Notes under the pieces: model-generated
Told to the model about the DNA's origin: nothing
The model's input: only the letters and a program-made list of their open reading frames with translations
The model's database searches: none
Assembly (NCBI RefSeq): GCF_905147365.1
Contig: NC_056417.1
Location: 7,586,501-7,650,500, forward strand
Length of the DNA: 64,000 nucleotides
From: Aricia agestis
Lineage: Eukaryota > Arthropoda > Insecta > Lepidoptera > Lycaenidae
Direction of reading: 5' to 3'
Shown here: in pieces, positions 18,581 through 28,411 of the stretch
Layout of the letters: each line of letters begins with the position of its first letter
How positions within the stretch are numbered: position 1 is the first letter of the stretch
Program-made: the position numbers and the translations under genes

Positions 18581-19389
18581 TTGAAATTATTTAACGATAC
18601 ATTAATACCTCGATCGTGGGAATTACAGACAGATTTTCAGTTGTTGGATGATTTCGCGCCATCGTGTGCATCCGCCGGCTAGCCAATAACAGAATAACAG
18701 CGCAACTCGCAAGGCGCGGGCGCTGAAAAAAAAATTAACTGAAGCGTCTGGTGTGTGTTCGTCTCTGAAAAAAGAAAACTTCAAAACCACCTTATAACTT
18801 TGCTAGAAATTTACTGACTGAATAATTGTGCTCAATCTATATATTTTGTTGCGGATAAAAGTTGTTGTGCCAACAAGATTTACTTCGCAGAATTTTACAA
18901 GCCGGCCGGCGAAGTTGCGACATTGGTGACTCCTTCAGTTCCTACCTTTCAAGGTGAGTTTTTTATCACTTTTCTACCTATTTTTCAACACTTTTCTACT
19001 ACCAATTTCCACTTTACTACCACTAGGAACCACTAGGTTCGCACATAAATTTAGGCCATACCTACCAGTTCTCATGTCTATGGCCGAATCCACCCTGTTT
19101 CAGATGTGACGGACACTCGCACTGCACATTAAATTAATTACGGAAATAGTTTCCATGCACGTCTCGCTATGAATGTTTAGAATTTAGAGCATAGTTTGTG
19201 TTGGTACGATTCTACTTAAAGGTAGATAGATTTGAGTAGTGCAAACGGAGGAATTAAATAGGCACCTATGACCTACTAAACTTCTGTTACAGCAACGGTC
19301 TAAAGACAGGGTACTTGGTCAATTAGTCAAATTGCATTTGATAGTATCAATAGCGAAGTTACAAAAAAAGGTACGAGATCCAAACTTAA
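18581..19389. other. Intergenic stretch with a possible LTR remnant
   Basis: 18660-18960 is GC-richer and has 'gcgacattggtgactcc', which resembles an LTR end followed by a primer-binding site, and then 'caaggtgagttttt'. No partner LTR or ORF was found, so this stays tentative. The rest is featureless. Confidence 0.3.
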
Positions 19390-19573
19390 TATTATTATTC
19401 CGAAAGTGTGTCTGTCTGTCTGTTACCTCTTCACGCCCAAACCACTGAACCGATTTTGCTGAAGACTGAATCCCGGAAAAGGACATGGGATATTTTTTTA
19501 TCCCGGAGAAATGTACAGTTCTCCCGTGATAAATTCGGCATTTTGGCGCAACGGAGTTGCGGGCGTCATCTAG
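19390..19573 (+). repeat. Dispersed repeat family D
   Basis: A forward copy from 'ttattccgaaagtgtgtctg' to 'gggcgtcatctag', with 'caaaccactgaaccgatttt' inside. One of the clearest copies in the window. Confidence 0.82.
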
Positions 19574-19582
19574 TTAATAAAT

Positions 19583-19622
19583 ATTCGGCCAAGTGCGAGT
19601 TGGACTCGCGCACGAGGGGTTC
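19583..19622 (+). repeat. Family C element, left part (target of the LTR element)
   Basis: 'cggccaagtgcgagttgg' and 'cgcgcacgaggggttc' are the start of family C. It resumes at 28412 ('gttccgtacag'), so one family C copy was split by the LTR retrotransposon. GTTC (19619-19622) is the left target duplication. Confidence 0.88.
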
Positions 19623-19878
19623 TGTTATATCGGAAGTCACATGTCAACGTATGTGTAGTAAAAACGCTTAGGTTTTCAGTTGCATTTCCATGAATTGCAA
19701 TTGCAAACTTTTGCTGTTTCTGTTATTCCATTTTCCGTATTTTTTGATCAGATCGAATTGGACCTTCGTCGGGTGCAGGTTTTCTCTTAAGATAATTATT
19801 AAGTTTTTTTAAATAAATATTCAAGTTTTAATAAAAGTGATTTTTTTTAAAAAGTCTCTCAAGACCCACCAAGTAACA
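19623..19878 (+). repeat. 5' LTR
   Basis: Starts TGTTATATCGGAAGTCACAT and ends CACCAAGTAACA. It contains TCAGTT near 19676, resembling the initiator of insect errantivirus promoters, and AATAAA at 19830. Same length as the 3' LTR. Confidence 0.95.
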
Positions 19879-19879
19879 G

Positions 19880-19897
19880 TGGTGTCAGAAGTGGGAT
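19880..19897 (+). promoter_or_regulatory. Primer-binding site, complementary to tRNA-Leu
   Basis: TGGTGTCAGAAGTGGGA, one base after the LTR, is the complement of a tRNA 3' end reading TCCCACTTCTGACA-CCA, which I recognise from tRNA-Leu (CAA type). Confidence 0.8.
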
Positions 19898-20516
19898 ACC
19901 AGCACTAAATCCGTCGTTTCGCTGGTATTCCTTAACGGTTCGCGAAAACTGAACTGAAAAGTGAAAAAAAGAACTGAGTGAATAGAAAAACTATGAACCA
20001 ATTCGTCTCCGGAGTGTGATTGTGTCCTTGTCCACTTCGTAAAACTCAAGTGCACTGTGTCTCGACAATAAGCCTTTCGTCGTAAGCCTGCAGACCAGTC
20101 CTGCACTCCTGCACCCCGACATCTCGCGCGCGAATCGCGATAAATCCGTAACGCCGCCGTTCCTGCCATCGTTCCTGTCATTGTTCCTGCTGCTGTTCTG
20201 CCGCCGTCCCGGTCGTCGTGCTGCCCTTCTGCTGTCACTCTCGTTGCTCCTGACGTGGTTGCGTTTGGAAACGCGCCGCCGCTGCCTGCTGTCGCTCGCC
20301 GTGCTGCTATGCCGCTCAAGTTCCTAGTGTTCCTGTCCCTGTGAGTAAAGCATATTATTATTTGTTATTGCTACATTTCAGCTATATTTTTAATCAGTGT
20401 CGTTCAATATACTTACCAAATTCCTTACCAATCTCTTATCCATAAAGTAACAATATTATACCTAATTATTTAAAAATTAATCTAGGAAAAAAAAAATTCT
20501 TTAAATTAATTTAAAA
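19898..20516 (+). other. Leader region of the LTR element with env leader exon
   Basis: A 5' untranslated leader, GC-rich up to 20340. At 20309-20340 an ATG opens a short hydrophobic leader of ten codons plus two bases, ending exactly at a donor (cct|gtgagt, 20341). Joined to the acceptor at 25914 it is in frame with env (see findings). 20341-20516 is AT-rich up to the gag ATG. Confidence 0.7.
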
Positions 20517-21515
20517 ATGTCGGTCGATAAAAAGGCAGAAGTCTCAGTAAGCGAACAATTCCCTATTAATGTATTATGTAATTTTATTAGTCCCTATAAA
20601 GGAGATCGTGAAACTCTAACTGCTTTTCTAACTAATTGTCAAAACGCCTTAGATTTAGCATCGCCGTCTCAAAAGAATTTATTAAATAAATATATATTAT
20701 CGCGTCTAGAAGGCAAGGCTCAAATTGCCTGTTCACATAAAGTTTTTGAAGATTTTAATCAATTAAAAAGTTTCCTCAAACAAAATTTCGGCGAAAGAAA
20801 ACACTATAACCATTTATTACTAGATCTACAGTCATGTAAGCAGCAATTAAATGAATCTGTTGCACAATTTGCTCTGCGTATTGAAAGTTGTCTTACTGAT
20901 TTACAGTCCGAAATCTATAATTCTGATTCTCTTAAAAAAGATATCTCTGGTCGCATCGCTATGACAGAGGATTTAGCATTATTTTCATTTTCATTAGGGT
21001 TACATTCGCGCTTAAGTAATATCGTTAGATGTAGAAGTCCTAAAAATCTAAATGACGCCATCAATATTGCTCTAGAAGAAGAAAAAATTCAAAATCTTTT
21101 ATATAAAACTAATATTACTAAATCTAGGTGTAAAACCTGCGGAAAGACAGGGCATACGGAATCTGAATGTAATTATAAAGATAGACGTTCTTATCCGCCT
21201 CGTGATTTTTCAAAATTTCAAGGTCAAAGATCATTTAATTTAAATAATAATAATCAATCCAGCTCTCAAGCTTTTTGTAGATATTGCAAGAAAGACGGTC
21301 ATGATATTAAAGATTGTTATAGAAGGAAATTTAATAATGAAAATCGTAATTCTTATAAATACAATCATGAAAATCGCAATTCATATAATAATCATTCTAA
21401 TAATTACAATAAGTCCGCGAACGCGCATCATATTACATACGAGCCGCCGTCGCCACCGTCACCGACACCTTATGAAATTTCTTGTGAAAATGTCGGCGAC
21501 AATTCTTTAAACTAA
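20517..21515 (+). CDS. gag: Gag protein of the LTR element
   Basis: 332 codons, the capsid and nucleocapsid precursor that packages the element's RNA. The N-terminal two thirds are a helical capsid-like region. The C-terminal part holds two CCHC zinc knuckles, CKTCGKTGHTESEC and CRYCKKDGHDIKDC (both CX2CX4HX4C), separated by a basic asparagine-rich stretch. The tail is asparagine- and proline-rich. The ATG at 20517 follows an A-rich leader. The stop TAA (21513-21515) directly follows the slip site TTTAAAC. Two zinc knuckles are worth noting because some errantivirus Gags lack them. No premature stop is seen. Confidence 0.93.
   Translation: MSVDKKAEVSVSEQFPINVLCNFISPYKGDRETLTAFLTNCQNALDLASPSQKNLLNKYILSRLEGKAQIACSHKVFEDFNQLKSFLKQNFGERKHYNHLLLDLQSCKQQLNESVAQFALRIESCLTDLQSEIYNSDSLKKDISGRIAMTEDLALFSFSLGLHSRLSNIVRCRSPKNLNDAINIALEEEKIQNLLYKTNITKSRCKTCGKTGHTESECNYKDRRSYPPRDFSKFQGQRSFNLNNNNQSSSQAFCRYCKKDGHDIKDCYRRKFNNENRNSYKYNHENRNSYNNHSNNYNKSANAHHITYEPPSPPSPTPYEISCENVGDNSLN
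21506..21512 (+). promoter_or_regulatory. Predicted -1 ribosomal frameshift site
   Basis: TTTAAAC in the correct register (T TTA AAC relative to gag), placed directly before the gag stop codon. A -1 slip enters the pol frame, which is open from 21488. A downstream structure could form from 'gtgccgccgttttccg', but I could not fold it. Confidence 0.82.
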
Positions 21516-24500
21516 ATGATCGGATTACGAAAAAGTGCCGCCGTTTTCCGACTAATTTAGGCACATTGCGAATTCCTTCTAAATCTAAAAATAAATTAAC
21601 TTATTTTAATACAAAATCAATGGACCAAGACACGGGTAACCAGCCCCAAAGTAGTGTCCAAAATCATTTTCCAATGGACCAAGACACGGGTAACCAGCCC
21701 CAAAGTAGTGTCCAAAATCAATTTTCAATGGACCAAGACACGGGTAACCAGCCCCAAAGTAGTGTCCAAAATCATATTTTAATGGACAGAGCCACGGGTA
21801 ACCAGTCCCAAATATGTGTCCAAAATCAAAAATCGATGGACAGAGCCACGGGTAACCAGTCCCAAATATGTGTCCAAAATCAAAAATCGATGGACAGAGC
21901 CACGGGTAACCAGTCCCAAATATGTGTCCAAAATCGAAAATCAACGGGCAGAGCCGCGGGTAACCAGTCCCAAATATGTGCCCAATCTCAAAACAAAAAT
22001 CAAGTCCAATCTGAAACTCCAATTTATGAAATAAAATCATTTATAACAAAAATATCATTGCCTCATATCGAATTAAAAACTGAATTTTCTGTGCGTAATT
22101 TACGTTTTCTTATTGATACTGGCGCAAGTATAAGTCTAATTAAAAAATCTAGTTTAAATAATAAATACATTTTGTCTCGCGAAATCATTAAAATAAAAGG
22201 AATAAATAATATCGAGCAATGCTCCGAGTCTCTAGGTACATCTCAAATTAATTTCTACTTATCTAATAATATTTATAATTATAAATTTCATATATTTAAT
22301 GACGATGTAAGTTTAGAATATGACGGTATAATCGGTAGTGATTTTCTCGGTCATTTTAAAGCCAACATTAACTACGATTCTAAAACAATTAATATTTGCG
22401 GGCAAACCATGGATATGAACTATGTCCAACCAACTTATATAATTCCAGCTCGTTCCGAAGCCGTCATCGAGTGCGCGGTATCTAATTACACACCTGAGCG
22501 TTATCCGAATAATCAAGGTTTATTATTAGACCATACTTTAAAAGATGGTATTTATTTTGCTAATAGTATTGTCACTATAAAATCAAATAAAAGATTTAAT
22601 GTTTCAATTTTAAATACTACCGACTCAGCTATCGAAATTAAAGATTATTCCGTAGAGTTAAGCCCTTTCGAACAAGAAAATTCTTCGTGTAATATTCCGT
22701 CTCAATCCGTAAATTCTATTTCTTATTCTAGTTCTGATAGAGTCCAAAAAGTCCTCGATCTTATTCGCTGCTCACATTTAAATCAAGAAGAAAAAGAAAG
22801 TCTTTTGGAATGTTGCTCACACTACACAGATATTTTTCATATGGAAGGTGAACCCCTAACATTTACAAGCGCGATCGAACATAACATAGATTCAGGAGAC
22901 GCGCCTCCTATTTACGTAAAATCATATCGTTTCCCAGAATGTCATAAGGAAGAGGTAGATTCACAGATTCGTAAAATGCTTGACCAAAATATCATACGTC
23001 CTTCGGTTTCACCTTGGAGTGCTCCTGTATGGGTCGTTCCTAAAAAGATGGACGCTTCAGGTAAAAAGAAGTGGCGAATAGTAATAGATTATCGTAAGTT
23101 AAATGACGTCACTGTATCAGAAAGTTATCCGCTACCTCTCATCACAGATATTTTAGATCAGTTAGGACATAGTAAATATTTCAGCACCCTCGATTTATCT
23201 AGTGGCTTTCATCAGGTTAGGATGAGTTCTAAAGACGCCCCGAAGACAGGATTCACTATAAATACAAATTCGAGTGTCTCTGGACACTACGAATTCACTA
23301 GAATGCCTTTTGGGCTGAAAAACGCCCCGGCTACATTTCAGAGACTGATGAATACGGTTCTCTCGGGTCTTCAGGGGTTGCATGCATATATATATTTAGA
23401 TGATACTATTATTTATAGTCACGACCTTCAGAGTCATATTTCAAAACTAAAATTAGTCTTTGATCGTTTAAGAAAATTTAACTTAAAATTACAACCCGAC
23501 AAGTGTGAGTTTCTCAGGCGCGAAGTTGCTTATTTAGGTCACATAATCACAGACAAAGGTGTCTGCCCAAATCCAGATAAAATTAAGGCCGTAACTCAAT
23601 TCCCAACTCCTAAAAATCCAAAGGATATAAAATCCTTCCTAGGCTTAGTCGGATACTATCGACGTTTTATAAATAACTTTTCACAACTCACAAAACCTTT
23701 GACATCTCTATTGAAAAAGGATGCAATATTTAATTGGTCTCATCAGCAAGAATTAGCTTTTAATAACCTTAAAGATAAATTAACTTCAGCACCTTTACTT
23801 CAATATCCAGACTTCAATCAACCTTTCTTATTAACTACCGACGCTTCTAATTACGCGGTAGGTACTGTATTATCGCAAGGAGACATAGGCAAAGATAAAC
23901 CTATCTCGTATGCGTCACGAACCCTAAATAATGCCGAAGGCAATTATTCTACCATAGAGAAAGAACTCTTAGCGATTTTATTCGGTGTAAAAACGTTCCG
24001 TCCCTATCTATATGGCCGTAAGTTTAAAATAATAACAGACCACAAACCATTAGTGTGGCTGTTCAGTGTCAAAGATCCCGGATCCAGACTCATTAGATGG
24101 CGCCTTAAATTAGAAGAGTATGATTATGAAATTGTATATAAAAAAGGAAAATTAAACGCTAACGCTGACGCATTATCTCGTTATCCAGTACATGCCTTAG
24201 ATGAAAATACAACTGATAATTCAATGTTATGTAATCCTACACTGTCACCCGGAAGTGACATCGACTCTCATAACCTTCCGTCAATATCTGAAACTTACGA
24301 ACAATTTCTTCAAATCTCGAAACAATCCGGTGTTACTTTTGACACCGTAATTCAAGAACATAATGAAAACCTATTAAAAACTAAAATAAAATTAATCGCG
24401 TATCCTACATCAGTCGATTTAGATGATTCTATTCCTTATTGTAGCGAAATTATAGACGCATCTACTAGTGAGCCTAATATTCGAAATATTGAACGCGAAC

Positions 24501-25834
24501 TTCATTCATATTATTCAACATCTAACGATAATCATGTATTTACTCATTTGTTTATTAAATTAAATCATTTTGATGAAATGACTTACAAAGATATATTTAA
24601 TGTCCTTCGTGAATATAGAGACATGATAAAATACTGGTATGCCGAAGAGAAAGAGATAGCAATATCAGATTTCACAGATCCCTTCTCTAAACTTTCGTTC
24701 ACAAAAATATATAATATTATTTCGTTTCTTTTTCATAACACTAATATTAAAATTCATATCTATCATAATTGTATAAAATATCCTACACCTAGTGAAATTA
24801 AGCAAATTTTAAAAGATAATCATGACTCACCTGTAGCCGGACATCCCGGTATCTCGCGTATGCTGGAGAGAATAAAATCTCAATTTTGGTGGAAAAATAT
24901 GAGACAAGATATCGAAGATTATGTTAAAAATTGTCGCTCCTGTCAAGTTAATAAGCCCTTACGTCAAACCAATCGGGCTCCAATGATAATTACTTCCACA
25001 GCATCGCGGCCTAATGAAAAAATATATTTAGATCTTGTCGGTCCATTGCCTGAAACATATGAATATAAATATAAATTTTTACTTACCGTTCAAGATGATC
25101 TCACAAAATTTTCACAGGCTTATCCTATGCAGTCATGTTCAGCTGAAGACACAGCTAGAACTCTCGTTAATTATATTGCTCACATGGGAATACCTAAAAT
25201 GATAATTTCAGACCAAGGCACAAACTTTTGTTCAGATCTCTTTAAACAATTAGCTAAATTATTCAGTATTAAGCATATTTTCGCTTCACCATACCATCCT
25301 CAAACTTGTGGAGCTCTCGAAAGGAGCCACTCCACCCTTAAAGAATATTTAAGATCTTATATAGGCGAAAATCAAAATACTTGGGACCTTTATATCCCGA
25401 GCGCCATGATAGCTTATAATTCAAATGTGCATAGTACAACGGGTTATTCCCCTCTAGAACTTCTATTCGGTTTTAAGCCTTACATACCATCTAGCATAGA
25501 TGTTCTCGATAATAATACATATACAGACTATATTCGAGCATTAAATCATCGTCTTTATTATAGCCGTCAAAAGGCTCTACAAAATATTCAAGCGTCTAAA
25601 GAAAAGTCAAAAAATTATTATGATATACGAACAAAGCCTATCATTTATAATGCTGGCGATATGGTGTATGTCCGTTGCCACCATAAGCAAAATAAAGCCT
25701 TGTCCCCAGTGTGGAAAGGCCCTTATAAAATAATAAAGCTCAACGGTAATCATACGGCTACGTTATTAATTAATCGTAAGCACGTACGTCATCATTTCGA
25801 TGAAATAAAGCCAGCAAGTGACGATACGTCATAG
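21512..25834 (+). CDS. pol: Pol polyprotein of the LTR element
   Basis: About 1440 codons in the -1 frame relative to gag, without stops. The order runs as follows. First comes a tandem-repeat region (21620-21997), then aspartic protease (LIDTGAS near 22114) and reverse transcriptase (LDLSSGFHQVRM, MPFGLKNAPATFQ, catalytic YLDD near 23395). RNase H (TTDASNYAVG, and ITDHKPLVW) is next, followed by integrase with an HHCC zinc finger (AGHPG...CRSCQ). The integrase DDE triad lies in YLDLVGPLP, ISDQGTNF and the glutamate of GALERSHS. It ends in a short basic tail (RKHVRHHFDEIKPA). This is a standard Ty3/gypsy order and a complete set of catalytic residues. The repeat block before the protease is unusual. 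Confidence 0.95.
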   Translation, partial: LNDRITKKCRRFPTNLGTLRIPSKSKNKLTYFNTKSMDQDTGNQPQSSVQNHFPMDQDTGNQPQSSVQNQFSMDQDTGNQPQSSVQNHILMDRATGNQSQICVQNQKSMDRATGNQSQICVQNQKSMDRATGNQSQICVQNRKSTGRAAGNQSQICAQSQNKNQVQSETPIYEIKSFITKISLPHIELKTEFSVRNLRFLIDTGASISLIKKSSLNNKYILSREIIKIKGINNIEQCSESLGTSQINFYLSNNIYNYKFHIFNDDVSLEYDGIIGSDFLGHFKANINYDSKTINICGQTMDMNYVQPTYIIPARSEAVIECAVSNYTPERYPNNQGLLLDHTLKDGIYFANSIVTIKSNKRFNVSILNTTDSAIEIKDYSVELSPFEQENSSCNIPSQSVNSISYSSSDRVQKVLDLIRCSHLNQEEKESLLECCSHYTDIFHMEGEPLTFTSAIEHNIDSGDAPPIYVKSYRFPECHKEEVDSQIRKMLDQNIIRPSVSPWSAPVWVVPKKMDASGKKKWRIVIDYRKLNDVTVSESYPLPLITDILDQLGHSKYFSTLDLSSGFHQVRMSSKDAPKTGFTINTNSSVSGHYEFTRMPFGLKNAPATFQRLMNTVLSGLQGLHAYIYLDDTIIYSHDLQSHISKLKLVFDRLRKFNLKLQPDKCEFLRREVAYLGHIITDKGVCPNPDKIKAVTQFPTPKNPKDIKSFLGLVGYYRRFINNFSQLTKPLTSLLKKDAIFNWSHQQELAFNNLKDKLTSAPLLQYPDFNQPFLLTTDASNYAVGTVLSQGDIGKDKPISYASRTLNNAEGNYSTIEKELLAILFGVKTFRPYLYGRKFKIITDHKPLVWLFSVKDPGSRLIRWRLKLEEYDYEIVYKKGKLNANADALSRYPVHALDENTTDNSMLCNPTLSPGSDIDSHNLPSISETYEQFLQISKQSGVTFDTVIQEHNENLLKTKIKLIAYPTSVDLDDSIPYCSEIIDASTSEPNIRNIERELHSYYSTSNDNHVFTHLFIKLNHFDEMTYKDIFNVLREYRDMIKYWYAEEKEIAISDFTDPFSKLSFTKIYNIISFLFHNTNIKIHIYHNCIKYPTPSEIKQILKDNHDSPVAGHPGISRMLERIKSQFWWKNMRQDIEDYVKNCRSCQVNKPLRQTNRAPMIITSTASRPNEKIYLDLVGPLPETYEYKYKFLLTVQDDLTKFSQAYPMQSCSAEDTARTLVNYIAHMGIPKMIISDQGTNFCSDLFKQLAKLFSIKHIFASPYHPQTCGALERSHSTLKEYLRSYIGENQNTWDLYIPSAMIAYNSNVHSTTGYSPLELLFGFKPYIPSSIDVLDNNTYTDYIRALNHRLYYSRQKALQNIQASKEKSKNYYDIRTKPIIYNAGDMVYVRCHHKQNKALSPVWKGPYKIIKLNGNHTATLLINRKHVRHHFDEIKPASDDTS
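21620..21997 (+). repeat. Seven in-frame copies of a 54-bp (18-residue) repeat in pol
   Basis: Copies begin at 21620, 21674, 21728, 21782, 21836, 21890 and 21944. The first three encode MDQDTGNQPQSSVQN and the next four MDRATGNQSQICVQN-like units. The unit keeps the frame in every copy. It lies between the slip site and the protease. Confidence 0.96.
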
Positions 25835-25914
25835 TGTCCTAGGTCAGTAAGTTAGTAGTAACTATATAATAACTATAACATAATCGTAACATAAGTCCTT
25901 TCGTTCTATTTCAG

Positions 25915-27841
25915 ATGCGCGCTGTCGCCGCTAGCTATATCAGATTACGTATCGCCCATCATTAGTAGTCCGGGCCTCTATTTCGATAAGCTCTTAGATG
26001 TTAAGTTTACTAATAATGATTGGAAAGTCTTAGCATATTTAGATATAAGTCATGTTCAACCGAATCTAGATAAGGTAGAATTTTTATTAGAAAAATTAAG
26101 CGTATTTTGTAATTCTCTTACGTCGTCGAAAATACAGTCGGATTGCATAAATTCTCTTACGGCGCTGAAAAATCAGCACCTTATTAATGTTAATAAGTTT
26201 TCTTCGGTTTCATATTTGCTTCAAAATGATAACGCAAAACAGCGTTTTAAAAGAGGTCTTATTGACTTAGGAGGTTCTATCTTGAAAACTATCTTCGGTA
26301 CATTGGATGCCGAAGATGCTGTCAAATATTCAGAGGCTATAAATAGTGTCCAGACAGACGAGAAACATCTCGCTCATCTTATGAAAGATAATATTCATGT
26401 CATACAATCCACTATTTCATCGTTTAATAATTCTATATCAAAAGTTAATTTAAATGAAAAACATCTTTTGGAAAATATGGAAACAATACATACAATATTA
26501 GATTCAGTTTCAAATACTAATGATAAGCTTACTTTAAAAACTCAAATTAACTCTTTATCCAACTCTTTGGAAGCTATAATCTTAACGTCGTCATTCGATA
26601 TCGACGACATAAATAATGCTATTTTATTTGCAAAACTTAACATTTTACACCCGACTGTACTCAGTCCCTATCAGTTATATAACGAATTAGATAAACATAG
26701 AAATAAACTCCCTAGCCATTATGATTTGCCTATACCATTAACGCTACAAAATATTCAGGAATTAACCGATATTTCTAAATTAGTTTGCTATTATCATCAA
26801 AATAAAATAATATTCGTCCTTCACATTCCTTTAGTCCTACCTCAAACCTATAATCTTTATAATATAATACCATTACCCGTCCCATACGATATATTGAAAC
26901 CAGACACCTATATTCTAATAGAGCCGACTAGCTCATATGTAGCAGTAACAGGTGATCGCATGTTCTATTCACTATTAAGGGACATTGACAAGTGCAAATT
27001 AATAAGTGAAAAGTGTTTTGTGTGTGTGCTCGCCGACTTGTTCTCAGTCGTTGCCAATCCTACGTGTGAAACAACGTTATTAACTGAAGTGGTTACTAAA
27101 CTCCCAGACTCTTGTGTAGCTAAAATTGTTCATGGTTCTATAGATGTATTTCATAAGCTTAGTTTTAACCGTTGGATCTTTGTACAATCAGAACCAGGGA
27201 AATCTCATATTACCTGCGAAAAGTCTGACGTAAATTTAGATGTAATTTTATTTGGTACTGGCATCCTGACCTTACCTAAACATTGTAAAGCATTTTATAA
27301 GACTTTGCAGTTCACCGCAGTTGATGAAACATCACTCGGCAACGTAACAAATGTAATCTCCAATTTCAACATTTTATTAGACGATTGTTGTGAACAAACT
27401 AAAATTAATAAAACTTTCTCTAAACTTCCACATTCTAATTTAAAGAACATTGGTAATCTTGATTCTTTACTTCATGCCAGCATCCATCTTCGTTCGATGG
27501 AAGATGAGTTGTATAATTTAGAAAATCCATCTCACTTTGATACATATGGAAATTATTACATGTCTTTAAGTTTATTTAGTAGCATATTATTCATATTTTA
27601 TCTCTTATATAAATGTCGCAAAAATATTACTTCTCAGAAAAATCCTTGTTGTATTCAAATCTTTAATCAGTGTCATAATTCAAAGACTCGCACTGATCAT
27701 CCAACATCTCTTGTAGTATTTAAAGATAATAATAGTGTAAAGAATGATTCTATGTTGGAAGAAACAAATTTTGTAAGCACACCGACTCCTTTGAAAAGAA
27801 ATGTTGTTATAACTAATGTTGTAAAGGATCATGAAATGTAA
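25915..27841 (+). CDS. env: Env-like fusion glycoprotein of the LTR element (second exon)
   Basis: Open for about 642 codons from a splice acceptor at 25914 (ttctatttcag). There is no ATG near its start in this frame, so translation must begin in a spliced leader (20309-20340), giving about 652 residues. A furin-type site RFKR (26243-26254) precedes a glycine-rich hydrophobic segment and 'IFGTLDAED'. This arrangement resembles the F-type fusion proteins of baculoviruses and errantivirus Env. Coiled-coil-like helices follow, then a cysteine-containing ectodomain and a membrane anchor near 27550-27610 (LFSSILFIFYLLY), with a basic cytoplasmic tail. It would let the element form enveloped particles or move between cells. 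No stop or frameshift is visible. Confidence 0.88.
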
Positions 27842-28155
27842 CAATTTTATAACTGTATGATTTTATTTGAATATTGAATAAATAATGATAAATATTATTT
27901 TCTATAATAATTACATATTATAATAATCTCTTATCAAAATTTTTGTGTCTTTTTATAATTTTGTGTTTTTATTGTGTATTAGTTAATTTTTAATTTTTAA
28001 ATAAATGTCATTAATTAAATAGTTTATAATTTAGCTACTTCCTTGTATACTCCAAACGAAAGTCCAAATTCCCGCGTTTTTCAAATTACTTTCAAATTAC
28101 TTTATTTCAATCTCTCATCACTTTGACATGTGATGATCGATCTTAACGGGGGGGC
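27842..28155 (+). other. Env 3' untranslated region and polypurine tract
   Basis: AT-rich sequence after the env stop, ending in 'cttaacgggggggc' (28142-28155), the G-rich polypurine tract that primes plus-strand synthesis directly before the 3' LTR. Confidence 0.8.
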
Positions 28156-28411
28156 TGTTATATCGGAAGTCACATGTCAACGTATGTGTAGTAAAAACGC
28201 TTAGGTTTTCAGTTGCATTTCCATGAATTGCAATTGCAAACTTTTGCTGTTTCTGTTATTCCATTTTCCGTATTTTTTGATCAGATCGAATTGGACCTTC
28301 GTCGGGTGCAGGTTTTCTCTTAAGATAATTATTAAGTTTTTTTAAATAAATATTCAAGTTTTAATAAAAGTGATTTTTTTTAAAAAGTCTCTCAAGACCC
28401 ACCAAGTAACA
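28156..28411 (+). repeat. 3' LTR
   Basis: 256 bp, starting TGTTATATCGG and ending CAAGTAACA. I found no difference from the 5' LTR. It is followed by the GTTC target duplication (28412-28415). Confidence 0.95.

Larger units (their letters stand above)
19623..28411 (+). mobile_element. Complete env-bearing LTR retrotransposon (errantivirus type, Ty3/gypsy)
   Basis: An 8789-bp element bounded by two 256-bp LTRs (TG...CA) that I cannot tell apart by reading. GTTC is duplicated at both edges. It has a tRNA-Leu-like primer site, gag, pol and env frames without internal stops, and a G-rich polypurine tract before the 3' LTR. The gene order and the pol order protease, reverse transcriptase, RNase H, integrase are of Ty3/gypsy type. 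The env with a furin-like site and a membrane anchor is as in insect errantiviruses. Identical LTRs and open frames point to a very recent insertion. It interrupts a family C repeat between TAF1 and DNAI2 and shares their orientation. Confidence 0.95.

Noticed and set aside
18660..18960. Solo LTR with primer-binding site
   Set aside because: A possible 'cattggtgactcc' border is visible, but there is no second LTR, target duplication or internal coding remnant, so it is kept only as a weak note.
19885..20319. 144-codon frame on the minus strand in the LTR element leader
   Set aside because: It lies antisense to the primer site and env leader, and the composition explains the openness. No domain is recognised.
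21620..21997. CRISPR-like array
   Set aside because: The regular 54-bp units have no spacers and are in-frame coding repeats of a eukaryotic retroelement.
21606..22040. 144-codon minus-strand frame over the 54-bp repeats
   Set aside because: A 54-bp unit without a stop in the antisense frame stays open in every copy. It is a shadow of pol.
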